Assembly: GCA_041691795.1 (NCBI GenBank)
Contig: JBEPTX010000001.1
Span: forward strand, 434,001-498,000
Source: JBEPTX01 sp041691795
GTDB lineage: Bacteria; Patescibacteriota; Saccharimonadia; Saccharimonadales; Saccharimonadaceae
Length of the DNA stretch: 64,000 bases
Direction: 5' to 3'
Under the pieces are notes generated by a model. It worked only from the letters and a program-made list of their open reading frames with translations. It ran no database searches and had not been told where the DNA came from. Position 1 is the stretch's first letter. Every line of letters begins with the position of its first letter. Positions 32,641-41,765 of this stretch are shown one piece after another. Made by a program: the position numbers and the translations under genes.

Positions 32641-33599
32641 GAGCGACCTCCTTTTTTAGACTTTTTTGATGAATCTTTGGCGACAATCCGAGTAACGGTT
32701 GCTTCATTTGCTGCCTTGGCGCGAGCTTTGGCTGTCGCTTTTTTGCCACCAACACTGACGTGTTTTTCGTTGGCAATTTGCTCGAGCTCTTGTTCACCCT
32801 GCTGCAAAATATAATGCTGCTGGATGACGGCAACGAGGTTTGAAACTGCATAGTAAAGTGCGAGTGCGCCCGGTAGATTGATCATAATAAAGAACATGAA
32901 AAATGGCAAAACTTTGACCATTTTACTCATAACAACAGTGTTGATTTCAGACTGGTCAGCGGATTTGCCATCAGCTGCTTCGGCCATGATTTCGCGAAGC
33001 TTTTTCTTGTTCTCGGTCTGTGGTGTTGTCTGTTTAGACATAATATACTGCGTGCCCGCAGCAACGATCGCAAGAATAACCAGCACGACAACATCGAACC
33101 CGTGTGCACCGAGTGCGTGATCGGTCAGGTTAACGATACCTAATAATTTCTCGTTGAATTGGTCAGGATGATTGATAAGTTGCTTGATCGGACCGAGGCC
33201 TTCGAGGAAATCGTAGGTAAATTTGGCAACTTCATCACGGTGTAATGTAAAGATTCGAATGACATAGTAAAGTGCGAGGAAAATTGGCAATTGAATCAAA
33301 ACAATACCAAGCGGGCGGAATGGGTTGATGTCATTCTCTTTGTAGAGTTCCATCATTTGGACACTATATTGTTGCTTGTTGCCCTTGGTTTTTTGTTTCA
33401 AAATCTCGAGTTGCGGCTGCAACTTGCGCATTTCTTTGGTGTGGTGCAATTGTCGTTTAACGAGCGGCCACATCGCCAAACGGAAGAGGATCGTAAAGAC
33501 GATAATGCTAATACCAAAATCGCCACCGGGTATAAACGCGTATAGTACAACCAGCAAGTTAAAGATTGGCTGGATAATCAAAATGTCAAAAATGTTCAC
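32637..33599 (-). CDS. yidC: Membrane protein insertase YidC/Oxa1
   Basis: The 320-residue protein has the short Gram-positive-type form without a large external domain. It shows GISIIVFTILFRLAMWPLVK, PQLEILKQKTKGNKQQYSVQ, PFRPLGIVLIQLPIFLALYY and a late helix FFMFFIMINLPGALALYYAV, giving five membrane helices, then a basic Lys/Ala-rich tail for ribosome contact. It inserts proteins into the cytoplasmic membrane with or without SecYEG. GTG start with GGAG 5 bases before it. An extended -10 (TGGTATACT, 33641-33633) lies in the short gap behind rnpA. Confidence 0.95.
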   Translation of the reverse strand: MNIFDILIIQPIFNLLVVLYAFIPGGDFGISIIVFTILFRLAMWPLVKRQLHHTKEMRKLQPQLEILKQKTKGNKQQYSVQMMELYKENDINPFRPLGIVLIQLPIFLALYYVIRIFTLHRDEVAKFTYDFLEGLGPIKQLINHPDQFNEKLLGIVNLTDHALGAHGFDVVVLVILAIVAAGTQYIMSKQTTPQTENKKKLREIMAEAADGKSADQSEINTVVMSKMVKVLPFFMFFIMINLPGALALYYAVSNLVAVIQQHYILQQGEQELEQIANEKHVSVGGKKATAKARAKAANEATVTRIVAKDSSKKSKKGGRS

Positions 33600-33632
33600 T
33601 GTTACTCCAATAACTGTTTCAAACTTAGATAT

Positions 33633-33641
33633 AGTATACCA
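33633..33641 (-). promoter_or_regulatory. Extended -10 promoter for yidC-jag
   Basis: TGGTATACT on the minus strand, about 34 bases before the GTG of yidC. Here a true leader with Shine-Dalgarno exists, unlike many other genes in the window. Confidence 0.5.
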
Positions 33642-33667
33642 GTTTCTGAGTGATATTACACCCCGAC

Positions 33668-34030
33668 TCAGGCTTTTGAATCAGGTGTATAGATCCCGGC
33701 CGACTGCAGTAGTTGTCGGAGCGATTCAACCAATTCATCATTTGGGAGGGTGAGCACTTCGCTCGAAAAAACCAAAAAAACAATATCGCTTTTTGGTGAT
33801 ATGTTCGGCATATCAGTCCTGATAATTTCGTAAATACGACGACGAATGCGATTGCGACCGACAGCACTTTTGAGCACTTTTTTACTAATCACAACCGCCA
33901 CACGCGGACGAGAGCGACGTGGATTGGCGGTATATTTCAGCGTCACCAGGTGCGAACGAATAGCTTGGCCGTTTTTGTAAACAAACCGTAGGCTACCGTG
34001 ACCATGAAATCGATTGCGAAAAGAAAGCAT
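33668..34030 (-). CDS. rnpA: Ribonuclease P protein component
   Basis: The 120-residue basic protein starts MLSFRNRFHGHGSLRFVYKN and contains RPRVAVVISKKVLKSAVGRN and RIRRRIYEII, the RNR signature of RnpA. It binds the catalytic RNA subunit in tRNA 5' maturation. ATG 34030 is preferred over GTG 34039, because a -10 box TATACT (34046-34041) puts the transcription start between the two. It sits in the standard place between rpmH and yidC. Confidence 0.93.
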   Translation of the reverse strand: MLSFRNRFHGHGSLRFVYKNGQAIRSHLVTLKYTANPRRSRPRVAVVISKKVLKSAVGRNRIRRRIYEIIRTDMPNISPKSDIVFLVFSSEVLTLPNDELVESLRQLLQSAGIYTPDSKA

Positions 34031-34053
34031 ATTACTCACTAGTATAAACTAAA

Positions 34054-34082
34054 ATCCACCCTTGCGAGTTGCAAAGGTGGAT
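34054..34082 (-). terminator. Hairpin terminator after rpmH
   Basis: The stem ATCCACC / GGTGGAT is extended by TTGC / GCAA across one mismatch. On the minus strand it is followed by TTTTAGTTTA. It separates rpmH from rnpA, which has its own -10 box. Confidence 0.65.
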
Positions 34083-34103
34083 AAGTTGTAGCGGCTCACC
34101 TAA

Positions 34104-34241
34104 TTAGACAGTGAGTTTTGCGCGGCCCTTAATACGGCGGCGCTTGATCACAGCCCGGCCAGCCTTGGTGGCAATACGTGCACGGAAACCGTGAGTACGG
34201 GCGCGGTGACGCGTATGTGGTTGGTGGGTTCTCTTTGGCAT
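34104..34241 (-). CDS. rpmH: 50S ribosomal protein L34
   Basis: The 45-residue basic protein reads MPKRTHQPHTRHRARTHGFR, then ARIATKAGRAVIKRRRIKGR and AKLTV, an almost perfect L34. It is in the conserved position next to dnaA and transcribed away from it. Confidence 0.97.
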   Translation of the reverse strand: MPKRTHQPHTRHRARTHGFRARIATKAGRAVIKRRRIKGRAKLTV

Positions 34242-34508
34242 ATCTGTACCAATGTACCCGATTTTAGCCTTTTTGTCCAGCTTTTGCTTGTACGCACATG
34301 GCTGTCATTTTATAGTATAGAAAACTTTTCCACGTTTTTGGATAGGTTATCCACACATTAACAGAGGTGGTCAACGTTTGTGGAAAACTCGCTTCTCTAT
34401 TTGAGTCTCGCACGTTGTCGTTTTTATGATTGTGGAAAACTCCCCGCTACCGTATAGTAATGAGTAGTTAAAGACGCAAAAATGCGAGGAAAAATAGGGG
34501 TTTAAATA
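34242..34508. other. Probable replication origin region I (rpmH-dnaA intergenic) with DnaA boxes
   Basis: Four DnaA-box-like 9-mers are seen: TTTTCCACG at 34326-34334, the consensus TTATCCACA at 34347-34355, and two copies of TGTGGAAAA (reverse orientation) at 34379-34387 and 34431-34439. A dnaA promoter, TTGTGG (34430-34435) and TATAGT (34453-34458) at 17-base spacing, overlaps the last box, which fits autoregulation. The region is moderately AT-rich. Confidence 0.7.
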
Positions 34509-35876
34509 GTGCAACACGCAGTATGGCAAAGTGTTTTAGGTGAGATCGAACTGTCTGTTTCACATGCCACATTCATGACGTGGTTCAAAAACACCGAACT
34601 TGTTGAACTATCCGAAGCTTCTGCAACCATCGCCGTTCCAAACATCTTTGCCAAGCGCCAATTCGAGGTAAAATTCAACGACCAAGTCAAATCGATCCTT
34701 GAGAAAAATGGTGTCATGCCCGAACGGATCATCTACAAAGTCAAAACGGATGGCAAAAAAACAACCATTAGTCGCGAAACAACTGTACAACGCGCTTCGG
34801 CTGCTGTAGAAGAATTGGTGTCACACCCTACTCGCCCTCAGCTACAGCCGCAGACAAACACAAGTGGGCTCAACCCACGTTACACATTCGCGAATTTTAT
34901 CGTTGGGTCTAGTAATGATCTTGCATACACCGCCAGCCAAGCGGTTGCCGAAAATCCTGGTGTCAAATATAATCCAATCTATTTCTACGGTGGCGTAGGC
35001 CTTGGTAAAACTCACTTGATGCAGGCAATCGGTAACGAGATCAAACAGCGTCAGCCTGAATCACGAATCCTGTATGTCAGTACTGAAACATTCGTCAAGG
35101 AATTCCTCGACAGTATTCGTTTCAAGAAAAAGGGATTTTCTGACAAATATCGTAATGTTGATGTGCTGATAGTTGATGATATGCAGTTTATCGCGGGCAA
35201 GGAAAAAACCCAAGAAGAATTCTTCCATACATTTAATGCACTTCACCAAAACAACAAGCAACTCATTATAAGTAGTGATAAACCGCCAAAAAGTATCCCA
35301 ACACTCACCGAGCGTCTGCGAAGTAGATTTGAAATGGGTATGGCGATTGATATTCAGATGCCAGATTTTGAAACTCGCTGTGCGATCCTGGAAACAAAAG
35401 CGTCGTTTAGTGGTGTTGAACTCAGTCGCGATACGGTTGAATACCTTGCAAACAATATCAAGACAAATATTCGTGAACTCGAAGGCGCACTCAACCACCT
35501 CCTCGCCTACGCCGAAATGCGTGGTGTTACACCAGACATTAGTACCGCTCAGGGACTGCTTGGTAATGTTCGTCATAGTCGTCCGTCACACGTCACGGCG
35601 AAACAAATTATCGACAAGACTGCTCGACATTTTCAGCTAAGTACGGCTGATATCTGCAGCGCGCAGCGTGACAAACATATTGTCACTCCACGCCAAATTG
35701 CTATGTACTTACTACGAAGTGAGTTGCATCTTAGTTTCCCAAAGATCGCTACCGAACTTGGCCGTAAAGACCACACTACGGCTATTCATTCTGTCGATAA
35801 AATCGAACGAGCCATTAAATTGGACTTTACTATTCGTGAACAAGTGTCTGATATTCGGGAGAAGTTGTATGCTTAA
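34509..35876 (+). CDS. dnaA: Chromosomal replication initiator DnaA
   Basis: The 455-residue protein starts at GTG 34509 (GGGG about 9 bases upstream). It has domain I (about 1-80), a short linker, the AAA+ domain (about 105-330) with Walker A GGVGLGKTHLMQAIG, Walker B VLIVDDMQFIAG and arginine-finger segment TERLRSRFEMGMAIDIQMPD, and the DNA-binding domain IV with SFPKIATELGRKDHTTAIHS. It binds the DnaA boxes either side of the gene and opens the origin. Confidence 0.98.
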   Translation: MQHAVWQSVLGEIELSVSHATFMTWFKNTELVELSEASATIAVPNIFAKRQFEVKFNDQVKSILEKNGVMPERIIYKVKTDGKKTTISRETTVQRASAAVEELVSHPTRPQLQPQTNTSGLNPRYTFANFIVGSSNDLAYTASQAVAENPGVKYNPIYFYGGVGLGKTHLMQAIGNEIKQRQPESRILYVSTETFVKEFLDSIRFKKKGFSDKYRNVDVLIVDDMQFIAGKEKTQEEFFHTFNALHQNNKQLIISSDKPPKSIPTLTERLRSRFEMGMAIDIQMPDFETRCAILETKASFSGVELSRDTVEYLANNIKTNIRELEGALNHLLAYAEMRGVTPDISTAQGLLGNVRHSRPSHVTAKQIIDKTARHFQLSTADICSAQRDKHIVTPRQIAMYLLRSELHLSFPKIATELGRKDHTTAIHSVDKIERAIKLDFTIREQVSDIREKLYA

Positions 35877-36141
35877 TAGTTGTGGAAATGGTGTGCAAAA
35901 ATTCTGGATGAACCGTGGTAAAACCTGTGACGATTCATCCACAGAAACAACTAAACAGCCATTCGTAAGTCCTATGAGCCGTGTACAACTGCCGGTTATA
36001 CACCAAATTGTACCAGTTCTGTCCGCAACCTTATCCACAGCAAATTTTCGCTTTTCACCCCTGTTTGAATACATTTTTTACCCACAATCCACACCCCCTA
36101 TTACTAACACCACCAAATAAATTTAAAGAAAGGTAATAACA
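35877..36141. other. Probable replication origin region II (dnaA-dnaN intergenic) with DnaA boxes
   Basis: The consensus box TTATCCACA is at 36031-36039, with near matches TCATCCACA (35935-35943) and TGTGGAAAT (35881-35889, reverse). AT-rich sequence follows at about 36042-36075 and 36105-36130. No gene fits: the ORFs here carry no family signature. The classic bacterial oriC is often in one of the two intergenic regions flanking dnaA; which one is active cannot be told from sequence alone. Confidence 0.65.
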
Positions 36142-37242
36142 ATGGAATTAACCGTTACTCAAGAAAATCTGGCTCGCGCACTGTCTGGCGTCGGACGTGT
36201 TGCTAGTGGCAAAACACAACTTCCTATCCTAAATAATATCTTGCTTCGAACCGACGGTAACCGCCTCTTAGTTGCTGCGACAAATCTTGAAATTGCTGCA
36301 ACACAATATATTGGTGCCAAAGTTGCCGCACCTGGTGCGATTACCATCCCTGCCCGTCTGGTCAGTGAATTTGTCAGTAATCTTCCTAAGGGAAACGTCG
36401 AATTGACGGTCAAGAATGATCATTTACATATCAAAGCCGGTGGATATACTTCAACAATTAACGGTATTATTGCCGATGATTTCCCTGAACTGCCAACGAT
36501 TGATGAAAAATCATCGATTAAATATAGTATTGCGACAGATGATTTCAAACAAGCGGTTTCGCAAACAATCCTGACTGCTAGTAGCGACAGTACTCGCCCG
36601 GTATTAACTGGTATTTATTGGCACTCATTCGAAGGTAGTTTGTACCTGGCTGCAACAGATGGCTATCGTCTATCTGAAAAGCGGCTTGTCGAGACGAAAA
36701 GTGATGTCGCTGCAATTATTCCCGCTTCAACGATGCAAGAAGTTCTGCGAACATTATCTGATGACGCGAGCGAAATTGAACTGTTATTTGACGAAACCCA
36801 AGTTCGTTTTCGAACTGGCGAGGCCGAAGTAACAAGTCGCTTAATCGATGGTAACTTCCCCGATTATCGCCAACTTATCCCAGCAAAATCTGAAACGAAT
36901 ATCACAATTGATAAAGCTGAATTTGTCAGAATTACTAAAGTAGCTGGCCTCTTTGCCCGCGAATCAGGTGGAAGTGTCACTATGACTGCTGATGCCGATA
37001 AAAAGACGCTCGCTATCCACTCAATTGCCTCCCAATTGGGTGAAAACACCTCTGAATCAACCGCTACTGTAGATAAAGCTGGCCAGGTAACACTTAATTC
37101 GCGCTATCTTAGCGAAGCACTCAGCGTGGTCGAAGGAAGCACGGTTGTATTTCGATTCAGTGGCAAGTTAGCGCCATGTGTACTGACTGCCGAAGATGAT
37201 AAAACAGGCTATCAGCACATCATAATGCCACTCAAAAGTTAG
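36142..37242 (+). CDS. dnaN: DNA polymerase III beta sliding clamp
   Basis: The 366-residue protein has the three-domain clamp layout: MELTVTQENLARALSGVGRV at the start, LPILNNILLRTDGNRLLVAA, then GVYWH-like TGIYWHSFEGSLYLAATDGY and RLSEKRL, DGNFPDYRQLIP, and the C-terminus PCVLTAEDDKTGYQHIIMPL. It forms the dimeric ring that tethers the polymerase. AAAGG lies 9 bases before the ATG. It is followed by recF after 10 bases. Confidence 0.97.
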   Translation: MELTVTQENLARALSGVGRVASGKTQLPILNNILLRTDGNRLLVAATNLEIAATQYIGAKVAAPGAITIPARLVSEFVSNLPKGNVELTVKNDHLHIKAGGYTSTINGIIADDFPELPTIDEKSSIKYSIATDDFKQAVSQTILTASSDSTRPVLTGIYWHSFEGSLYLAATDGYRLSEKRLVETKSDVAAIIPASTMQEVLRTLSDDASEIELLFDETQVRFRTGEAEVTSRLIDGNFPDYRQLIPAKSETNITIDKAEFVRITKVAGLFARESGGSVTMTADADKKTLAIHSIASQLGENTSESTATVDKAGQVTLNSRYLSEALSVVEGSTVVFRFSGKLAPCVLTAEDDKTGYQHIIMPLKS

Positions 37243-37252
37243 GTTTCTGGCG

Positions 37253-38302
37253 GTGATCATTTCATCACTCGCTGTTCAACATTTACGCACCCATAGTCAG
37301 TTTAGTTGCGAACTAGCGCCGGGCGTGACGGTGATTACGGGTATGAACGGGAGTGGTAAAACGTCACTGATCGAGGCAATTTATCTCGCACTCCAAGGCA
37401 CATCATTTCGTGGCAGTGACAAGGATCTACTACAATACGGCGCTGATTGGTGGCGGGTTGATATTCAGACAAAAGACAGTGCAATTCGAACGGTAAAATT
37501 TGAGCCGAGTCGACTGTCAGGTAAAAAGCAGTTCACGGTTGATGACAAAAAATCGTATCGTTTGGCACCAGCACATAAATATCCGGTTGTGTTATTTGAG
37601 CCAGATGACCTACGATTAATTAGTGGATCGCCAACCAGACGACGGCAGTTTATTGATAGATTGATTAGTCAGGTTGATCCGCAATATGGCCTATCGCTTC
37701 GTAAATACGAACGTGCACTGAAACAACGCAACGCACTGCTGAAAAAACACCTCGTTGCAACAGATGATTTGTTTGTTTGGAACGTCACACTTGGTGAATA
37801 TGGCGCGTATATTATTGCGCAGCGTGTGCGATTTATTGAACAGCTAAATGCGCAGCTAAATGATGCATATAACACAATCGCCCATTCAAAGGATATTGTT
37901 TCGATTCATTATTCGGACACGATGATTGACAATACGCAGCAGAAATTAATGAGTGAATTGCATGCGCGAATGGACCGCGATAAACTCCTTGGATTTACAA
38001 GTATTGGACCGCATCGCCATGACATTATTTTTCGTTTTAATGATAATTTGGCACTAGCTGCCGCGTCACGTGGTGAAGTCCGAAGTATCATCTTGGCATT
38101 GAAATTCCTAGAGGTAACGATGATCGAAAACGCCACTAACCTACCACCGATTATCCTCCTCGATGATGTATTTGGAGAACTGGATAGCGAACGTCAGGTA
38201 CACTTGGCGTCGAGCTTTGCCGGTAAACAAGTTGTTATTACAAGTACCACCAAACTTCCCTACACTGGTAAATCACGAACGATTAAACTAGAAGATAACT
38301 GA
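37253..38302 (+). CDS. recF: DNA replication and repair protein RecF
   Basis: The 349-residue SMC-like ATPase has Walker A VITGMNGSGKTSLIEAIYLA, a PVVLFEPDDLRLISGSPTRR motif followed by RQFIDRLI, the ABC-like signature ASRGEVRSIILALKF and Walker B PIILLDDVFGELD. It loads RecA at gaps together with RecO and RecR. The GTG start at 37253 follows dnaN closely. Its end overlaps the convergent membrane-protein gene by 15 bases. gyrB, which often follows recF, is not here. Confidence 0.96.
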   Translation: MIISSLAVQHLRTHSQFSCELAPGVTVITGMNGSGKTSLIEAIYLALQGTSFRGSDKDLLQYGADWWRVDIQTKDSAIRTVKFEPSRLSGKKQFTVDDKKSYRLAPAHKYPVVLFEPDDLRLISGSPTRRRQFIDRLISQVDPQYGLSLRKYERALKQRNALLKKHLVATDDLFVWNVTLGEYGAYIIAQRVRFIEQLNAQLNDAYNTIAHSKDIVSIHYSDTMIDNTQQKLMSELHARMDRDKLLGFTSIGPHRHDIIFRFNDNLALAAASRGEVRSIILALKFLEVTMIENATNLPPIILLDDVFGELDSERQVHLASSFAGKQVVITSTTKLPYTGKSRTIKLEDN

Positions 38303-39817
38303 AACGCTTTTATCAATTCCAAGTGAATCGAGTTGACCGAGGAATCCTGACTTGTTGGCGTCATAAATAGCTTGGCCGTTTGGCCCTTGGTTTGTTTTAA
38401 TATCAACGAAAATGGAGTTTTTGACGAAATCGGCATCGACAGCATATTGATGTGCATCTAGCGCGAGCGGCAATTTATCAATCATGCGGACCTGTGATCG
38501 ATTGTGGACATCAGCATCGACAATATACGTATAAACCCTCTTATCATTATTACGTGATAGAGCATCAAAAATGAGTCTACTGTTGAGACTAATGATACTA
38601 GTTGGCTGGAGATTATCAGAGTGAAATCTCAGGTAGGATTGCTGGGTTGTATCGTCAAATTGGTAGATGTTATCACTTTGAATGAAAAATGCTCTATCAC
38701 TAGCATCAGCACTGGTTATGTTACTTGCGATTAACTTTGGAGTTAGTGTGCCACCGGCTTTATCGAGAAAATAAACATTGCCCTGTGCAATTGCCAAAAC
38801 ATTATTTTTTGTTGTAGTGAGTATCTGGTCGATGAATAAACTACGATCAACATCGTAACGAGTAAAATTTACTTTACCATTAATAAATACAGCAATTGTT
38901 AACATGTTAATACCAAGGCTACGGTCAACCTTTTCGGCTGTAGCTGCTTTTTGTGAAAGTCCCTGGAAACAGTACGCAGTGACATTACGGAGACTACAGA
39001 TTGTGGCATTACCACCAATACTGTATCCATCTGGGTGATTATATTTCTGGTAGCTAACAGCACTATTTGCTAGCGTTGCCATGTAAACATTACCGTCCAT
39101 TGTTGTAAGTAAAAAATGTCCACTACTAGTATCGCTACGATCAACTATAATTTGAGCGAATGACATTTGTTGAGCATTTATACCATCAGGTGCCAAAAAG
39201 TAAGTGATGTTTTTGCCATCGGTAGTAAAGATAGGCTTAGCATCTCCGGCATTATCTACGATTCCTATGACACCCGCTCCAAATGGCATAACACTGTGAC
39301 TTTTAGAAAAAGTAGTTGTTCGGCTAGTTGACCAGCTTTTTAATCCATCAAGTGGTGTTCGGTATTCGTAAATACCAGTCGTGTTACGACACTCATAGGA
39401 AAGAACTTTATCTCGAGCACTATCATAAAAATTACATCCCATATTACCAGTTGAGTATTTAGTGGCATTAGTGTCTTTGTAGATATCAACTTGTTCACTA
39501 TTAAATCCGAGGATTGTTGTTGTGATATGTTTTGTTGTTTTATAGCCATTAATATCGACAATAACTGATTGGGTAGCGCGAGGAACGATTTGGTAATCAA
39601 GAAACGACCATACCGTTTTTGTATTGTCTGCCCACTGGGCCTGAACGGTTTGTTTACCGGTGATACCATCATGAAGAACGGCCGTGACCTTGACGATAGT
39701 AAAATTTGTCACTAATGTTACGATTATTATAAACGCACTTAGGCCAACAACGGTACGTACCCAAGTACGTCCTTGGACCTTTTGAAAACGAGCAAAAAGT
39801 TCAGGTAAATTATACAT
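38288..39817 (-). CDS. Membrane-anchored protein of unknown function, last gene of the T4SS run
   Basis: The 509-residue protein has a short cytoplasmic head, one membrane helix at about 23-45, and a large extracytoplasmic part rich in beta strands with repeated short blocks around D-G-K-N-I-T, D-G-N-V-Y and Q-G-N-V-Y-F, suggestive of a beta-propeller. Cys pairs occur near MGCNFYD / SYECRN and ATICSLRN / TAYCFQG. I do not recognise the family. It is joined to the wall hydrolase gene by a one-base TAATG overlap, so it is made with the T4SS proteins. A surface scaffold or adhesin-like role is possible but unproven. Confidence 0.75.
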   Translation of the reverse strand: MYNLPELFARFQKVQGRTWVRTVVGLSAFIIIVTLVTNFTIVKVTAVLHDGITGKQTVQAQWADNTKTVWSFLDYQIVPRATQSVIVDINGYKTTKHITTTILGFNSEQVDIYKDTNATKYSTGNMGCNFYDSARDKVLSYECRNTTGIYEYRTPLDGLKSWSTSRTTTFSKSHSVMPFGAGVIGIVDNAGDAKPIFTTDGKNITYFLAPDGINAQQMSFAQIIVDRSDTSSGHFLLTTMDGNVYMATLANSAVSYQKYNHPDGYSIGGNATICSLRNVTAYCFQGLSQKAATAEKVDRSLGINMLTIAVFINGKVNFTRYDVDRSLFIDQILTTTKNNVLAIAQGNVYFLDKAGGTLTPKLIASNITSADASDRAFFIQSDNIYQFDDTTQQSYLRFHSDNLQPTSIISLNSRLIFDALSRNNDKRVYTYIVDADVHNRSQVRMIDKLPLALDAHQYAVDADFVKNSIFVDIKTNQGPNGQAIYDANKSGFLGQLDSLGIDKSVSVIF

Positions 39818-41286
39818 TAGACACTACTCCCCGACCGATTCATTGATACATGAATGTGGTCGCTGTGGTTACCACCACCATTATGATCATCGCTGTAAGT
39901 ATTGTAGCAGTCAATTGGCTGGCCGTGGTACATACATTGGTATCCGGGCATTGGTATCCAACCCGGGGTGTCTACTGTTCCCCAGATCAATTTATCAACA
40001 CCTAATTCACCCGCGTGATCATACAGATATTTGTAGGCTTTTTCACCTTCGGGGTCATTTTGGTTATAAGCAAGATCCATCGCAAGGCCCTTACCATGAT
40101 CTGCTCCATCGCAGTCATGATCACCATTAAGGGCGCTGACTTGAACATGGGATACTCCACTTTGCGAGGCGACACCAGCGAGCCCGCGAGCTGTGTTTGC
40201 ATCGATACCACTTTGACAATTAACGACCTGTCCACAACGCTGGACATCTTCCTTTGCTTGAGGGCTGTTGTAGCTAATCTTGCCTTCACTCTCCAGTTTA
40301 TTTATAGTATCTACACTAGATTTACAATCAGCCGAAAGTGAGGCAGGATTGCCAGTTGCACCACTATTGGGTGTGGCGGGGGATGGACAGGATGTAGAGC
40401 TGGTATTAGAGGCTGTCTGAGCAGTACTCGGGGTTATTGCTGCGCCACTCGAGTTATCAATACCATGGGCAAGATTCTCGGCATTTCGTTCACGAGTTCC
40501 AGCCGTATCACCAGAACCTTCAAATATTTCGTTCCACTGGGTGGCGGCAGCACTTGGTGAACCCGCTTGATTGAGTTTGTCGGGTGCAACACCTGCATAA
40601 CTATTCTTGATTTCGTAGTTGAGATAGTCTAATTGTGCGCCAAGACACGAGCCTTGTCTCCCCTGAGCCACCGCTGCTGCGGTCATATTATCCTTACGGT
40701 GCATTTCACCTTCGCGACCAGGATAGTCAGTCCCACACCACTGGACAATGCCCAGACAATGTTGGGGGTTTGTAATTCCTGAGCTGAAATTTGACTCAGC
40801 TTCCATATTCCCCATAATTCCGTATATGGCATTTTCGTTATAACCCATTCCTGCGAGATAGTTATGGATCTCTTTTTTGTTAGATGCTTCATCACCCCCG
40901 CAGGATACTCCAGGGGTGTTTGGTACTCCCGAGGGCGCTCCTCCGGCAGGAGCGGTGGTTGTGTTGCTGGCATTTTGCGCAGTGGATGAGGTATTGCCAC
41001 CACAAGGTGAATAATAGAGTACGTCGTTAAGGGCTGCATACACAGGATCCCAACAACTAGAGTTGGCTTGTGGCGTTTGGCCTGTAGCTGTTGTGTTGCT
41101 AACATTTTGCGCGGTTGTAGTACCTGTGGCTGTACCGGTGTTGGTAGAGGCTTGACCACCACAGGTAGCAGTAGTCGTATTGCTCGTCGGAGCTGTGACA
41201 GCACCTGCAATTGGTTGCCAGAAACAGTTAGCCACAAAAATAGCGATCATAATAAGATTTATGAATCGAGATCTAGTACGTATCAT
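39817..41286 (-). CDS. Secreted wall hydrolase: phage-tail-lysozyme-like plus M15-like peptidase domains
   Basis: The 489-residue protein has a signal sequence (about 1-29), a Thr/Ala/Asn-rich linker with four Cys, and a lysozyme-like domain (about 130-270) beginning EIHNYLAGMGYNENAIYGIM and containing GNMEAESNFSSG with a candidate catalytic Glu. The C-terminal domain (about 340-489) resembles M15 peptidases: the zinc-ligand pattern DHGKGLAMDLAY and, at the end, NHSDHIHVSM. It could cut both glycan strands and stem peptides. T4SS machines usually carry such an enzyme (VirB1-type) to open the wall. It overlaps both neighbours by a few bases. Confidence 0.82.
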   Translation of the reverse strand: MIRTRSRFINLIMIAIFVANCFWQPIAGAVTAPTSNTTTATCGGQASTNTGTATGTTTAQNVSNTTATGQTPQANSSCWDPVYAALNDVLYYSPCGGNTSSTAQNASNTTTAPAGGAPSGVPNTPGVSCGGDEASNKKEIHNYLAGMGYNENAIYGIMGNMEAESNFSSGITNPQHCLGIVQWCGTDYPGREGEMHRKDNMTAAAVAQGRQGSCLGAQLDYLNYEIKNSYAGVAPDKLNQAGSPSAAATQWNEIFEGSGDTAGTRERNAENLAHGIDNSSGAAITPSTAQTASNTSSTSCPSPATPNSGATGNPASLSADCKSSVDTINKLESEGKISYNSPQAKEDVQRCGQVVNCQSGIDANTARGLAGVASQSGVSHVQVSALNGDHDCDGADHGKGLAMDLAYNQNDPEGEKAYKYLYDHAGELGVDKLIWGTVDTPGWIPMPGYQCMYHGQPIDCYNTYSDDHNGGGNHSDHIHVSMNRSGSSV

Positions 41287-41765
41287 TGTGATAGCGCAGC
41301 CTTTACTTCTGCTGGAAAACTGGCATATTGACTTGAGAATGCTGTGCCTGGCCCAGCAATAATTACCAGATTTCCGCCACCTTTGTCTTGCAATATTACC
41401 TTCGCATCGCTGGTGGTTGTTTCTGTGTTACGTATCGTAATAATGTACCAACCAGCTACTGGCTGTTGTGTATTTACAACGACGAAAACAGGTTGTCCTG
41501 TCGAACTATTAATCAACGAGGGAGATTTTTTTATTATAAGAGAGGTAACTTGTGAGTCGGATACCATCGTTGATGGCGTATTCGGCGTCGCGCCACTCGT
41601 ACTGTCTGTATTTCCTGTTGGTGTATCTTGATTGGCTGCGACTGTTCCCGTGTTAGGAGCTGGTTTTGGGTGGGAGCCAAGTAGTATAAAGGCGACAACA
41701 ACAATTGCAACCAGCAGTAATAATGAAGCTACGACAATGATAATTCTGTTTTGTTTTGAACTCAT
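41283..41765 (-). CDS. Small membrane-anchored protein of unknown function
   Basis: The 160-residue protein has a membrane helix at about 8-30, a Thr/Asn/Pro-rich linker (about 32-70) and a C-terminal alpha/beta-looking domain with VFVVVNTQQPVAGWYIITIR and GNLVIIAGPGTAFSS. No family is recognised. It has an excellent Shine-Dalgarno (GGAGGAGG), overlaps the stop of the large NlpC/P60 protein as ATGA and the start of the wall hydrolase as ATGA, and is therefore a fixed part of the T4SS run. Confidence 0.75.
   Translation of the reverse strand: MSSKQNRIIIVVASLLLLVAIVVVAFILLGSHPKPAPNTGTVAANQDTPTGNTDSTSGATPNTPSTMVSDSQVTSLIIKKSPSLINSSTGQPVFVVVNTQQPVAGWYIITIRNTETTTSDAKVILQDKGGGNLVIIAGPGTAFSSQYASFPAEVKAALSQ

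Noticed and set aside
35061..35576. 171-codon minus-strand ORF inside dnaA
   Set aside because: It lies wholly antisense to conserved DnaA motifs, has no family signature and no promoter; it is a shadow of dnaA codon usage.
35712..36120. ORFs in both directions over the dnaA-dnaN gap
   Set aside because: Low-complexity translations without motifs; the region holds DnaA boxes and AT-rich DNA, fitting a non-coding origin region better.
40683..41237. 184-codon ORF overlapping the wall hydrolase gene in another frame
   Set aside because: Caused by repetitive Thr/Ala codons in the linker; no start context and no family match.
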